Assembly: GCA_900544715.1 (NCBI GenBank)
Contig: UQWL01000008.1
Location: forward strand, 1 to 64,000
Length of the DNA stretch: 64,000 nt
Direction: 5' to 3'
Origin: an uncultured Oscillospiraceae bacterium
Lineage (GTDB): Bacteria; Bacillota; Clostridia; Oscillospirales; Acutalibacteraceae
The notes under the pieces were generated by a model. The model did no database searches and was not told the origin of the DNA. It was given only the letters and a program-made list of their open reading frames with translations. Shown here one piece after another: positions 26,124-34,630 of the stretch (its first letter is position 1; the number at the start of each line of letters is the position of its first letter). A program made the position numbers and the translations under genes.

Positions 26124-26168
26124 AAAGCCCCCACTGTCCTGCTCATTCCAGGATGGTGGGGGCTTTTT
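26124..26168 (+). terminator. Rho-independent terminator
   Basis: AAAGCCCCCAC pairs with GTGGGGGCTTT, an inner TCCTG/CAGGA helix extends the stem, and TTTTT follows. It separates the regulator/dehydrogenase unit from the transketolase operon. Confidence 0.92.
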
Positions 26169-26182
26169 GCATCAAGATTCTC

Positions 26183-26212
26183 CACATCTCGTATAATTTC
26201 CGACAAGATGTG
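26183..26212 (+). promoter_or_regulatory. Inverted repeat operator candidate of the transketolase operon
   Basis: CACATCTCGT (26183-26192) and ACAAGATGTG (26203-26212) form a 10-bp inverted repeat with one mismatch, centred about 60 bases before the -35 region. It is a candidate site for the AraC-type regulator encoded just upstream. Confidence 0.5.
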
Positions 26213-26254
26213 AAATAATCCACCTTTTACGGGCGAGAAACGAATTTTTCCCCT

Positions 26255-26282
26255 TTTGATCGCCTGTTGGGCGTTGTATAAT
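26255..26282 (+). promoter_or_regulatory. Promoter of the transketolase operon
   Basis: A perfect TATAAT at 26277-26282 with TTTGAT (16-base spacer) or TTGATC (15-base spacer) as a weak -35. A weak -35 fits a promoter that needs an activator. Confidence 0.6.
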
Positions 26283-26390
26283 ATAGACGGAAGAGGCTCC
26301 TTGCCATCTCATAATTTTATATAAATTGGCAATCAGCATTTTCCAATCGGACGCACTCATCAAACTTACATCAAAAAGGAGGTTTTTGAT

Positions 26391-27257
26391 ATGAATGTTA
26401 GTCCAGAGCGCGTAAAAGAATTGAGACGCAAGGCAAATCAAATCCGGAGAGACATCTGTGTCACAACCAGCAAAATCGGTTACAGCCACCTTGGCGGCGG
26501 TATGTCCATGACCGACCTTGTCACGGCGCTTTACTATGATTTTCTGAACTTTGATCCGCAGAATCCACGTGATCCGGACCGTGACCGATTTGTACTTTCC
26601 AAGGGCCACTGTGCTCATGTTCTGTACAATATCTTCGTTGACAAGGGGATGTACACCAAAGAGGAACTGTGGAACGAGTACAACCAGATCGGCGGCCGTT
26701 TCGGTATGCATCCGAACTACCTCTACATCCCAGGGATCGACGCATCCACCGGTTCTCTGGGTCAGGGTATGGCGCTGGCGGTTGGCATGGCGCTGGCCGG
26801 CAGATTGGACAAAAAGAACTACCGCGTTGTCTGCCTCACCGGCGATGGCGAACTGCAGGAAGGTTCCAACTGGGAGGCATTCATGTGTGCCGGGCACTAT
26901 GGGCTGGGCAATCTGGTGACTATTGTTGACAAGAACCGCGTTCAGGCCGTGGGCTGGACCAAGGATATCATGGATATCAATCCGCTGGACGCCAAACTCC
27001 AGGCATTCGGCTGGGAGACCGTCACCATTGACGGCCACGACATGAAGCAGATTCTGGAAACACTGCACAGTCTGCCTGCATCGGACTCCCAGACCCGCCG
27101 CAAGCCTATCGCCATCATTGCCAATACCAACAAGGGCGAGACGCTGCCCGGTCTGGAGAACACTACCGCCTGCCACCTGCGGCCTATGCCCGATGATTTG
27201 TTGGAGAAAACCATGGCTCATTTGGATGAGATTGAGCAAGAAATTGAAAGGAGTTGA
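26391..27257 (+). CDS. Transketolase, N-terminal subunit
   Basis: The thiamine-diphosphate half of a split transketolase, 288 residues. Visible are S-H-L-G-G-G-M-S near residue 28, F-V-L-S-K-G-H-C-A-H near 61, and the ThDP/Mg motif starting C-L-T-G-D-G-E-L-Q-E-G-S-N-W near 147. It moves two-carbon ketol units between sugars, but only together with the C-terminal subunit encoded next. AAAGGAGG precedes the ATG. It is the first gene of a plus-strand operon that includes two transporters and two dehydrogenases. No sugar kinase is present, so the donor may be a host-metabolism sugar phosphate or an unusual sugar. Confidence 0.93.
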   Translation: MNVSPERVKELRRKANQIRRDICVTTSKIGYSHLGGGMSMTDLVTALYYDFLNFDPQNPRDPDRDRFVLSKGHCAHVLYNIFVDKGMYTKEELWNEYNQIGGRFGMHPNYLYIPGIDASTGSLGQGMALAVGMALAGRLDKKNYRVVCLTGDGELQEGSNWEAFMCAGHYGLGNLVTIVDKNRVQAVGWTKDIMDINPLDAKLQAFGWETVTIDGHDMKQILETLHSLPASDSQTRRKPIAIIANTNKGETLPGLENTTACHLRPMPDDLLEKTMAHLDEIEQEIERS

Positions 27258-27262
27258 GCAAC

Positions 27263-28249
27263 GTGGCAAAGAGAATTACCTTTGAAGGCGAACTGCAACT
27301 GGGGCATCTGAGCATGTTGGCTGCCGCATCCGCCCGTGAATTGTATGTGGAAGAATTACATCGCCTCGCAGAGAAGGACGAGCGCATTGTTTTCGTCGGC
27401 GCCGACTCAGGGTACGGCGGTGCGGAGAATAAGTTCCGTGAGAAATATCCCGACCGGATGCTCCCGGTCGGCATCGCTGAGCAGGATCAGGTGGGCGTGG
27501 CTGCCGGTCTGGCACTGTGCGGTAAAATTCCGTATATCTCAGGCTTTGGCCCGTTTCTGGCCCTGCGCACTCTGGATCAGGTGCATACCAATCTCTGCTA
27601 TCCGAATTTGCCGGTGCGTATCGTCAATACCCACTCGGGCCTGACCTCGGCCAGTGGTCCGACCCACTATAACATCATGGATATCGCGATCATGCGTACC
27701 CTCCCCAATATGACCTTCGTCATTCCCAGCGACGCCAACCAATGCGTCAAATTGATCCAGAAGAGCGTGGATCATCCCGGCCCCATGTGTATCCGGATTG
27801 CCCGGGGCGCCGAGCCTCTGGTCTACACGGAGGAGTATGAGTATGAGATCGGTAAAGCTATCGTCGCCCATGAGGGCAACGATGTGACCGTTGTCGCCGC
27901 GGGCTGTACCGTCGCGTTCGCAGTCTCCGCCGCCAATGCGTTGGAGAAGGAGGGGATCGGCGTCCGGGTGCTGGATATGCACACCATCCGTCCGCTGGAT
28001 CAGGAGGCAATTCGCACGGCCATCCGGGAGACCGGCCGTATCATCACCGCAGAGGATCACTTTGTGGTCAACGGTCTGGGCAGTGCGGTGGCCGACTTGA
28101 TGGCAGATGAGGGCCTGACGCCCAAGTTTAAGCGCCTGGGTATCCCGAACGACGCGTTTCCGCCCCTGGGTGACTGTTATGAGCTGTATGCTCACTTAGG
28201 CTATGACCCAGAGGGGATTAAAAAAGCCATCCGAGAGATTCTGCGGTAA
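27263..28249 (+). CDS. Transketolase, C-terminal subunit
   Basis: The pyrimidine-binding and C-terminal half of the split transketolase, 328 residues. Family marks are the catalytic-Glu region V-G-I-A-E-Q-D near 70, G-P-T-H-Y-N near 133 (where canonical enzymes have G-P-T-H-Q/H), and the C-terminal domain with V-L-D-M-H-T-I-R-P-L near 240. A GTG start at 27263 is preferred over TTG 27254 because AAAGGAG lies nine bases before the GTG and touches the TTG. It starts six bases after the N-terminal subunit's stop, so translation is probably coupled. Confidence 0.92.
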   Translation: MAKRITFEGELQLGHLSMLAAASARELYVEELHRLAEKDERIVFVGADSGYGGAENKFREKYPDRMLPVGIAEQDQVGVAAGLALCGKIPYISGFGPFLALRTLDQVHTNLCYPNLPVRIVNTHSGLTSASGPTHYNIMDIAIMRTLPNMTFVIPSDANQCVKLIQKSVDHPGPMCIRIARGAEPLVYTEEYEYEIGKAIVAHEGNDVTVVAAGCTVAFAVSAANALEKEGIGVRVLDMHTIRPLDQEAIRTAIRETGRIITAEDHFVVNGLGSAVADLMADEGLTPKFKRLGIPNDAFPPLGDCYELYAHLGYDPEGIKKAIREILR

Positions 28250-28309
28250 GTGCTTTCCCCTATTTCGGTCATCTGTTTTAGAAGCCGAAAAAAGAAAAGG
28301 AGAACTACG

Positions 28310-29593
28310 ATGCAAGAACAGAAATCTAATCTTACCAAAAAAGCGCTAATCCTGGCGATCCTCTTCTTGGTGTTCCATCTGGTCCTGTCCTTCCTGCGTG
28401 GGGAGTTGAACTCCATGGTACCGCCCCTGTTGACCTTCATCGTGGAGGACCTGGGGGTGAACCTGGGGCAGGGTGGCCTGCTGCAGACTACCTCCACCCT
28501 GTGCATGGGAGTTGGCATGATCTTCGCCAGTATCGTAATCGATAAAATCGGTGGGGGCAAAACCCTGGCGCTCTCAACCGTGTTCATGTTCATCAGTGGC
28601 CTGCTGGGCCTGACGGCGACGACCTTCACCACCATGATGTTTGCCCGTGTGTTCGCCGGCCTGGGCAATGCCTTCAGCTTCCCTGCCGTAGTAACCATCG
28701 TCGCTGAGCGGTTCCGCGACAAAAAACACCTTGGCATGGCCAACAGCATCATCCAAGCGACAAACTCGCTGACGCAGACTCTAGCTTTCTCCCTGACGGT
28801 GCCCATCTTCATGGCCCTGGGTCAAAACTGGCACTATCAGATCATGATGTGGGGTACCAGCTGCCTGGCCCTGGGCATCGTGTTCCTGGTGTTCGACCGC
28901 AAGCCCAACGCTTTCTTCAAGGAGTACAACAACGCCCAGCTGGCCCAGGAGAATGCTGGCCAGGCCCCTGCCCAACAGGCGAAGGCCGCCCCCAAGGCGA
29001 AAGGATCCAGCCTGGCGCAGGCAGTCAAGATCCGTTCGGTTCAGAGTGCCGTTATCTCTTTCACCGGCGCCACCTGGCTGTTTATGATCTTCAATACCTA
29101 CCTGCCTACGATCCTCAAGAGCGTCCACGGCCTGTCGGCCCAGGAGGCCAGCTCCATCACCGGGCTCATTAGCCTGGCTGGCCTGTTCTCCTGCCTGCTC
29201 TATGCCCCCATCGTCGGCAGAATCAAGAATTATAAGCCCATCATCCTCCTGTTTATGATCCTGCTGCCTCTGAGCGGCGTCTGTTCTATGCTCCTCAAGC
29301 CGGGCCTGCTGCTACGGCTGTGCGTGATCGTTCTGGGCATTGCCTGGGGCTGCTATGTTCCCACCATAAACACCGCTGTCATCACCACGAAGGGTGTTAC
29401 GCCCGGCATCTTCGCGGCATCCAACGCCATCTGGACTCTGTTTGGAAACGCGCTGGCCATGCTGATGCCCATCCTGTTCCAGACACTTCAGGTGCGCATT
29501 GGAATGCAGAACGCCGCTATGGCTCTCTGCCTGGGCGGTGTGTTCGCCATAGCCGGTGCCCTGTACTTCCCCAGCGAGAAGAAAACTGCTTGA
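28310..29593 (+). CDS. Major facilitator superfamily transporter
   Basis: The 427 residues form twelve predicted helices with a charged loop (about residues 205-235, Ala/Gln/Lys rich) between the two six-helix halves. The loop G-K-T-L-A-L-S and the repeated R-F-R-D-K-K-H-L-G segment between helices 4 and 5 fit MFS organic anion or sugar symporters. The ATG has AAAAGGAG nine bases upstream. It lies within the transketolase operon, so it probably carries that pathway's substrate or an acidic product. The substrate is not predictable. Confidence 0.88.
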   Translation: MQEQKSNLTKKALILAILFLVFHLVLSFLRGELNSMVPPLLTFIVEDLGVNLGQGGLLQTTSTLCMGVGMIFASIVIDKIGGGKTLALSTVFMFISGLLGLTATTFTTMMFARVFAGLGNAFSFPAVVTIVAERFRDKKHLGMANSIIQATNSLTQTLAFSLTVPIFMALGQNWHYQIMMWGTSCLALGIVFLVFDRKPNAFFKEYNNAQLAQENAGQAPAQQAKAAPKAKGSSLAQAVKIRSVQSAVISFTGATWLFMIFNTYLPTILKSVHGLSAQEASSITGLISLAGLFSCLLYAPIVGRIKNYKPIILLFMILLPLSGVCSMLLKPGLLLRLCVIVLGIAWGCYVPTINTAVITTKGVTPGIFAASNAIWTLFGNALAMLMPILFQTLQVRIGMQNAAMALCLGGVFAIAGALYFPSEKKTA

Positions 29594-29610
29594 GGGGGTA
29601 AGCGTGGGAT

Positions 29611-31014
29611 ATGGAGCGGAATGTGAGACGAAAGAAGGAAGACGGCTCCCTGAGTTTTGTAGAGAAACTCCATTACGGGATCGGTACGATCGGCTATAAC
29701 GCCAGTTTTCACTGGGTCAGCACCTTCCTCCAGATCTATTACACGGATACCATCGGCGTCAGCGCGGGCGCTCTCTCCGCCCTGGTGCTGGGGGTACGGC
29801 TGTTCGACGCCGTCAACGACCCCATCATCGGCTCTATGGCCGACCGAACCAGAACCCGCTGGGGGCGTTACCGCCCCTGGCTGCTGTTCGGCGGGATCGG
29901 TCTGCCGCTGAGTATGATCGCGCTGTTCAGTGCGCATTCCTCCTGGAGTTCGACCGCCAAAGTCTTATGGATGTGTATCTGGTATGTTGTGGTAACCGTG
30001 ATGTCCACCTGCTACGATATGCCGTACAGCGCCTTGCACGGCGCTCTCTCCCCCAGTTCCCGTGAGCGTGTCCGGATATCCTCTGTCCGGCTGGCCTGCA
30101 GCCAGATCGGCACGCAGATTACCGGCATTCTGGGCATCCAGTTGATTTTGTACTTCAGCCATGCCGGCGGAGCCCGCACAGAGGGTGGCTATCTGACGGC
30201 TGTGGCGCTGATCTGCCTGGCCACGCTGCCGCTGGCCATCTGGCCCGCTTTTAAGAGCCGCGAACGGGTTCAGCCGCCTCCCGACCAGAAGAAAATCCCG
30301 GTCCGGGGTCAAATGCAGACCCTGCTGAAGAACCCGCCCATCATCATCATCAGTGTGGTGATGATGACCTTCGGTTTCATTGGATTCGGCCGCAGCAGTA
30401 TGATGATGTATTACTTCACCTACGTGCTGGGCAATCCCAAGGTAATGTCGGTGTTCGGCTTGGTCTCCATGGCGGGCTCCCTAGCGGGAAACATCTTGAT
30501 CATGCCGGCTCTGTACCGCGTTCTTCGCAGCAAGGGCCGCACCGCCGCTGCGGGCCATCTGTTCTGCGGGATTTCCTGCCTTCTGGTATACGTGGTTACC
30601 CCCGGCAGTCTGGCATTCTGGGTTCTGATGTTCTGCGCGGCCGCCTTTATGGGCACGTTCAGTTCCGCACAGTACAGTATGCTCGGAGACGCGGTGGACT
30701 ACGGCGAGTGGAAGGTGGGCCTGCGCTGTGACGGGTTCCTCTCCTCTTTCACTTCCCTGGCCCTCAAGACCGGCAGCGCCATCGGCCCGGCCCTAGGATT
30801 GTACCTGATCAATGCCTGCCACTATGTGCCCAACGCGGTGCAAACCCCCGCAGTCATCACGATGATGAAGGCCAATATCTCCCTGATCCCCGGGATCACA
30901 GCTCTGGTCTCCGCCGCCCTGATTTTCTTCCTCTATAAGTTGGATGAGGCCAAGCACGAGAAGATTCGCCAGGCACTGCAGGAGCGCCGTGAGAAACAGG
31001 AAAAAAAATCCTAA
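29611..31014 (+). CDS. GPH-family (glycoside-pentoside-hexuronide) symporter
   Basis: The 467-residue cation-coupled sugar symporter has twelve helices. The family signature D-P-I-I-G-S-M-A-D-R-T-R-T-R-W-G-R-Y-R-P lies near residues 69-88, and G-D-A-V-D-Y-G-E-W appears in the second half. It is distinct from, and only distantly similar to, the GPH protein at 33137-34594. It sits 17 bases after the MFS gene in the same operon. Two different importers in one operon suggest uptake of a sugar and a derivative, or import with export of a product. Confidence 0.9.
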   Translation: MERNVRRKKEDGSLSFVEKLHYGIGTIGYNASFHWVSTFLQIYYTDTIGVSAGALSALVLGVRLFDAVNDPIIGSMADRTRTRWGRYRPWLLFGGIGLPLSMIALFSAHSSWSSTAKVLWMCIWYVVVTVMSTCYDMPYSALHGALSPSSRERVRISSVRLACSQIGTQITGILGIQLILYFSHAGGARTEGGYLTAVALICLATLPLAIWPAFKSRERVQPPPDQKKIPVRGQMQTLLKNPPIIIISVVMMTFGFIGFGRSSMMMYYFTYVLGNPKVMSVFGLVSMAGSLAGNILIMPALYRVLRSKGRTAAAGHLFCGISCLLVYVVTPGSLAFWVLMFCAAAFMGTFSSAQYSMLGDAVDYGEWKVGLRCDGFLSSFTSLALKTGSAIGPALGLYLINACHYVPNAVQTPAVITMMKANISLIPGITALVSAALIFFLYKLDEAKHEKIRQALQERREKQEKKS

Positions 31015-31027
31015 AGGAGGGATTTCT

Positions 31028-32050
31028 ATGCGTATTTTGACAATGGTGGATAAGAAAAAAATTGCGGTCTCTGAAAAACCCGTGCCGAAGGCTGAATCGG
31101 GGCACGCGCTGATCAAGGTGTCCTATGCGGGCATCTGCGGAAGCGATTGGCATATGGTCTGGGGCAATGGTGTTCGAGCCGGGCAGAACGCTGTGGCCGG
31201 CCATGAGTTCAGCGGTGTGATCGTGGATCCCAGTGACACTCATTTCAAGGCGGGAGATCGGGTCACGGCGATCGAGTACACCCCCTGCGGCGAATGTGAA
31301 TACTGCTACAGCGGGAAAAAACACCTCTGCCCGGAGCGGTTCAGCGCCGGCATCGGCCTGATGAATGACGGTGCATTTGCCGAGTATCTCATCGCCCGGG
31401 AGGACATGATCTATAAACTCCCCGACAGCATCGACGATGTCCAGGCGGCTATGATCGAGCCCTGCGCGGTGAGTATGCACGGCGCCAGCCTGGCCGGCGT
31501 CAGGGAAGGCAGCAAGGTGCTGATTACCGGCGGCGGTGCCATCGGTTTGTTCGCCGCTGCCAGCGCAAAGGCTCTGGGCGCCTCGCTGGTGGTTCTGACG
31601 GAGGTCAATCCGATCCGGCTCGGACAGGCCCGGGAGGCCGCCTTCATTGACCACGCCTTGAGCGGCACGGCAGAAGGCTTAACAGACACTCTGCATGAGC
31701 TTGCTGGCGGCCTGTTCGACTGTGCCATTGAGTGCAGCGGCAACCAAAGGGCGGCCACCATGGCGCTGGAATCTATCAAGCCGGGTGCCACCCTGACGAT
31801 GCTTGCGTATGGTTCCGGACCGCAGGTGGATTCCTTCTCGTTTATCAACGACGAGAAACGCATCCAGGGCGGGGTGTTTTTCACCCCGGAGGATTTCGAA
31901 CGGGTCATTGCAATGATGGCCGATGGACGGATCGACATCCGTCAGTATGCCGAAATCATCACCATGGACGATGCACAGGATACCTTCCTGGGGCTGGACA
32001 ATGGGACCAAAAATGCTCAGAAGTATGTGATCAAAATTACGTCTGAATAA
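31028..32050 (+). CDS. Zinc-dependent medium-chain dehydrogenase (sorbitol/threonine type)
   Basis: The 340-residue polyol or secondary-alcohol dehydrogenase keeps the full catalytic zinc site: C37 in I-C-G-S-D, H59 and E60 in G-H-E-F-S-G, with structural zinc cysteines C87, C90, C93 and C101. The NAD loop G-G-G-A-I-G-L-F follows near 170. GGAGG lies before the ATG at 31028. It lies 13 bases after the GPH symporter, so it is probably the catalytic dehydrogenase of the pathway, in contrast to the altered paralogue at 25116-26108. The substrate is probably a polyol or sugar acid. Confidence 0.9.
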   Translation: MRILTMVDKKKIAVSEKPVPKAESGHALIKVSYAGICGSDWHMVWGNGVRAGQNAVAGHEFSGVIVDPSDTHFKAGDRVTAIEYTPCGECEYCYSGKKHLCPERFSAGIGLMNDGAFAEYLIAREDMIYKLPDSIDDVQAAMIEPCAVSMHGASLAGVREGSKVLITGGGAIGLFAAASAKALGASLVVLTEVNPIRLGQAREAAFIDHALSGTAEGLTDTLHELAGGLFDCAIECSGNQRAATMALESIKPGATLTMLAYGSGPQVDSFSFINDEKRIQGGVFFTPEDFERVIAMMADGRIDIRQYAEIITMDDAQDTFLGLDNGTKNAQKYVIKITSE

Positions 32051-32064
32051 GGAGATCGTTGTTC

Positions 32065-32880
32065 ATGTTGGCAAAAGAATGTGAGGCATATCGCTGCAAA
32101 GAATTCACATCCATCTATAAACTCCTCTCTCTAAAGGGCAAAAAAGCCCTGGTTACCGGCGGGGCCGGCGGCATCGGCCGTTCCACAGCCAAGGCCTTTG
32201 CCGAACTGGGGGCTGATGTTGCATTGATGGACATCCCGTCGAAGCTGGCGGACTTGCAGCGGATTTGTGACGAAATCAAGGATAAGTACCCTGTGAATGC
32301 GGTTGCCGTCACAGGGGATGTAGCCGATGAGGCCAGCGTGAAGGAATTTGTTGCACAGACGGTGAAGGCATTCGGCACCATCCATATTCTCCACAGCAAT
32401 GCCGGAATCGTCCTGCCCGAGGATAATCCGAACGCCCCTATCGACGGGTGGAACAAAGTGCTCGGAGTCAATCTGACCGGCATGATGCTGGTCTGCCGGA
32501 CCGTTGCCAACGTAATGATCGAACATCAGCATGGCGGTGCCATCATCAACACCGCCTCCAAGTCCGCACACATTATCAGCGGCAACGGCTTCTCCTATGC
32601 GGCAACCAAAGCCGCCGTCATACACATGACCAAAGCGATGGCGGCACAGTATGTTCCGTATGGGATCCGTGTGAACAGCATCAGCCCGGGCGTTGTCCTC
32701 TCCGGAATCCATGATAACGTCCCTGTGGAAGGTATGGAACGTATGCTGGGAAAGATCCCTATGAAACGGTTTGGGACCCTGGATGAGATCGCAGGATGGG
32801 TGGCCGTACTTGCAAGCGATATGGCCGGTTTCACGACCGGCAGCGATATCCTTGTTGACGGCGGGCAATGTATCTATTGA
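32065..32880 (+). CDS. Short-chain dehydrogenase/reductase
   Basis: The 271-residue SDR of the classical type has T-G-G-A-G-G-I-G for NAD(P) binding near residue 32, N-A-G near 112, and the Ser-Tyr-Lys triad in N-T-A-S-K-S through S-Y-A-A-T-K. It resembles gluconate/sorbose reductase-type SDRs that act on ketoses or sugar acids. The ATG at 32065 has GGAG ten bases upstream. It is the last gene of the transketolase operon and is followed by a terminator. Together with the zinc dehydrogenase it could interconvert a polyol and a ketose in two redox steps. Confidence 0.9.
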   Translation: MLAKECEAYRCKEFTSIYKLLSLKGKKALVTGGAGGIGRSTAKAFAELGADVALMDIPSKLADLQRICDEIKDKYPVNAVAVTGDVADEASVKEFVAQTVKAFGTIHILHSNAGIVLPEDNPNAPIDGWNKVLGVNLTGMMLVCRTVANVMIEHQHGGAIINTASKSAHIISGNGFSYAATKAAVIHMTKAMAAQYVPYGIRVNSISPGVVLSGIHDNVPVEGMERMLGKIPMKRFGTLDEIAGWVAVLASDMAGFTTGSDILVDGGQCIY

Positions 32881-32897
32881 TGCGAATTTTTTATTTT

Positions 32898-32936
32898 AAA
32901 CAACCGGTCAAAGTCATTTGGCCGGTTGTTTCTTTT
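32898..32936 (+). terminator. Terminator of the transketolase operon
   Basis: AAACAACCGG pairs with CCGGTTGTTT around a short A/T-rich loop, and a CTTTT run follows. Confidence 0.85.
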
Positions 32937-33056
32937 GGTGCGGCAGGGCCTTATGGCGGAAAGCGCACTCCCCCATGAAACATTATAAAAGAGACTTCAC
33001 TCTGACGTTCCGTAACAGCGTAAAATTTGGATTATCACATAGAAAGGATGAACAAC

Positions 33057-33227
33057 ATGAACGTTAAAGTGGTACGATCTGATAGTATCTGCAACAAACG
33101 CTGTTTCGCAGTAGCCTCCGCGCAGGGATCATTTACTCATTGGTTGGCATCCGCCTTTTCCCTTTCATGCTGCTCGTGCCGCTCGTTCAGCTCCTGCTGG
33201 ATTTTTTCCTTCCGCTTGCCCGTATAG
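33057..33227 (+). pseudogene. Short ORF running into the right repeat (possible truncated gene start)
   Basis: AAAGGATG and an ATG at 33057 open a reading frame (M-N-V-K-V-V-R-S-D-S) whose first twelve codons lie outside the right direct repeat, while the rest simply reads antisense through the GPH gene's 3' end. This is what a gene cut by a recombination join near 33092 would look like. It may also be chance. Confidence 0.25.
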
Positions 33228-33506
33228 TCGTTAAAGAACATCGGAATCATCGTGAGCGCAAAGCCGATGGCTGGTAAAACCGTTACCATAAAGAGTAGCC
33301 ATTTGAGCGTATCGGGCGACTGCGTTGCCAAAATCTGCTTGCCCATTGCATCAAGCTGAGTTGGGTCCGGCTCAATATACCCGCCCTTATCCAATACAAG
33401 GCCGGTCGCCACACCCGCGATGCCCGCCGTCACCTTGCTCAGGAAGGTTTGAAACGCAAAGCAGACGCCTTCAGAGCGTTTGCCGGTTTTCCATTCGATA
33501 TAATCC
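33092..33506 (-). repeat. Right direct repeat flanking the catabolic island
   Basis: The partner of 22613-23020, in the same orientation. Here the block is the true 3' end of the intact GPH transporter gene plus about 45 bases beyond its stop. Confidence 0.8.
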
Positions 33507-34594
33507 ACGCTATCTGCAATCAGCGCATAGGTAATCACATTATAGATGCCGAGCGGGAAGCCCATGAAGAACAGGCAAACCCACAGGAGATAGAGGTTCA
33601 CATGCTCCACATTGCCTACGAAAATCAAATAGCAGGCCAAATGTGCAATCACACCAAAAAGCGAGGAGCCGATATAAATCTGCTTAAGGGAAAACTTTTT
33701 ACGCAGCAGCGGAAACACTGCCATGGCCGGCACCATGCCCACGCCGATTGCGACGGTCAGGGTCGTCAACACCGTCCCCTTGGGGACAAATCCATTGTTG
33801 CCGTTTTGCAGGATCAGATAGTTGCTGATATAGTCGGCGGAGATATTGGCAATCACCATCGTGGAGCCGAGAACGGCGGCCATAATCACGATCAGCAGCA
33901 GCTTATTTTTTGCCACCATCTGAACAGATTCTTTCAGAGACGGCGTTTTTTCGCTCTGCTCCACACGCTCCTTGGTGTTAAAAAACGCAAGGCTGGAAAG
34001 CGCCGCGCCAAGCAGGGCGAAGATCACAGCGCCCACCAGATAACCATTTTTCAGCCCCAAAGTACTGTTGCGCAGCACCGGGATCAGGAGCGACGGCAGA
34101 ATGCCGCCAAACGTGCTGCCCAGGCGCGCCGTGGAGAGAAATGAAGTGCGCTCCTGCTCGTTGGGCGTGATCACCGCGCTCAGGCCCCAGAAGGGAACAT
34201 CCTGAATGGTGAACATAACGCCCCAAAGGATGTATGTAACCGCCGCATAGGCGATCTTTGCCCCGCTGGAGGCAAATCCCGGCGCCCAAAACAGCAAGAT
34301 TGTTGTGATCGCAATCGGAATTGGCGAAAAAAGCAGGTAGGGGCGCATCTTGCCCCATTTGGTGCGCGTCCGGTCAACGATCATGCCCATGATCGGGTCG
34401 TTGGCAGCGTCAAAAATACGGCCTGCCAAAATGATTGCGCTCGCGGTCACCCCCGCATTTTTCATGCCCTGGAACACAACGTCCACGAGAAACACCATAT
34501 AAAACATCGTCATAATGGTGTAAATTCCGCTGCGGCCGAACGCCGCCACGGTGAAGGACATCTTTTCCTTCCGCGTGAGATATTTTGTTTCCAC
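33137..34594 (-). CDS. GPH-family sugar symporter next to sulfatase
   Basis: The 485-residue member of the glycoside-pentoside-hexuronide symporters has twelve helices. Its loop D-P-I-M-G-M-I-V-D-R-T-R-T-K-W-G-K-M-R-P lies near residues 60-80, and A-D-S-V-D-Y-I-E-W appears in the C-terminal half. A GTG start at 34594 is chosen because AAAGGG lies ten bases upstream; the TTG at 34621 has none. It follows the sulfatase by 36 bases on the same strand, which suggests that it imports a sulfated saccharide. Its 3' end is duplicated as a remnant at 22.6-23.0 kb. Confidence 0.88.
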   Translation of the reverse strand: METKYLTRKEKMSFTVAAFGRSGIYTIMTMFYMVFLVDVVFQGMKNAGVTASAIILAGRIFDAANDPIMGMIVDRTRTKWGKMRPYLLFSPIPIAITTILLFWAPGFASSGAKIAYAAVTYILWGVMFTIQDVPFWGLSAVITPNEQERTSFLSTARLGSTFGGILPSLLIPVLRNSTLGLKNGYLVGAVIFALLGAALSSLAFFNTKERVEQSEKTPSLKESVQMVAKNKLLLIVIMAAVLGSTMVIANISADYISNYLILQNGNNGFVPKGTVLTTLTVAIGVGMVPAMAVFPLLRKKFSLKQIYIGSSLFGVIAHLACYLIFVGNVEHVNLYLLWVCLFFMGFPLGIYNVITYALIADSVDYIEWKTGKRSEGVCFAFQTFLSKVTAGIAGVATGLVLDKGGYIEPDPTQLDAMGKQILATQSPDTLKWLLFMVTVLPAIGFALTMIPMFFNDYTGKRKEKIQQELNERHEQHEREKADANQ

Positions 34595-34630
34595 TTTCAA
34601 CCAACCCTTTCTTCTCTCCAATGGTATATT

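Noticed and set aside
26391..32880. Assignment as a sulfoquinovose (sulfo-transketolase) or apiose pathway
   Set aside because: The split transketolase fits, but the isomerase, glycosidase or kinase genes expected for those pathways are missing, so naming the substrate would be invention.
22613..33506. Island as a prophage or integrative conjugative element
   Set aside because: No integrase, relaxase, structural phage gene or attachment-type short repeat was found; the flanking repeats are transporter gene fragments.
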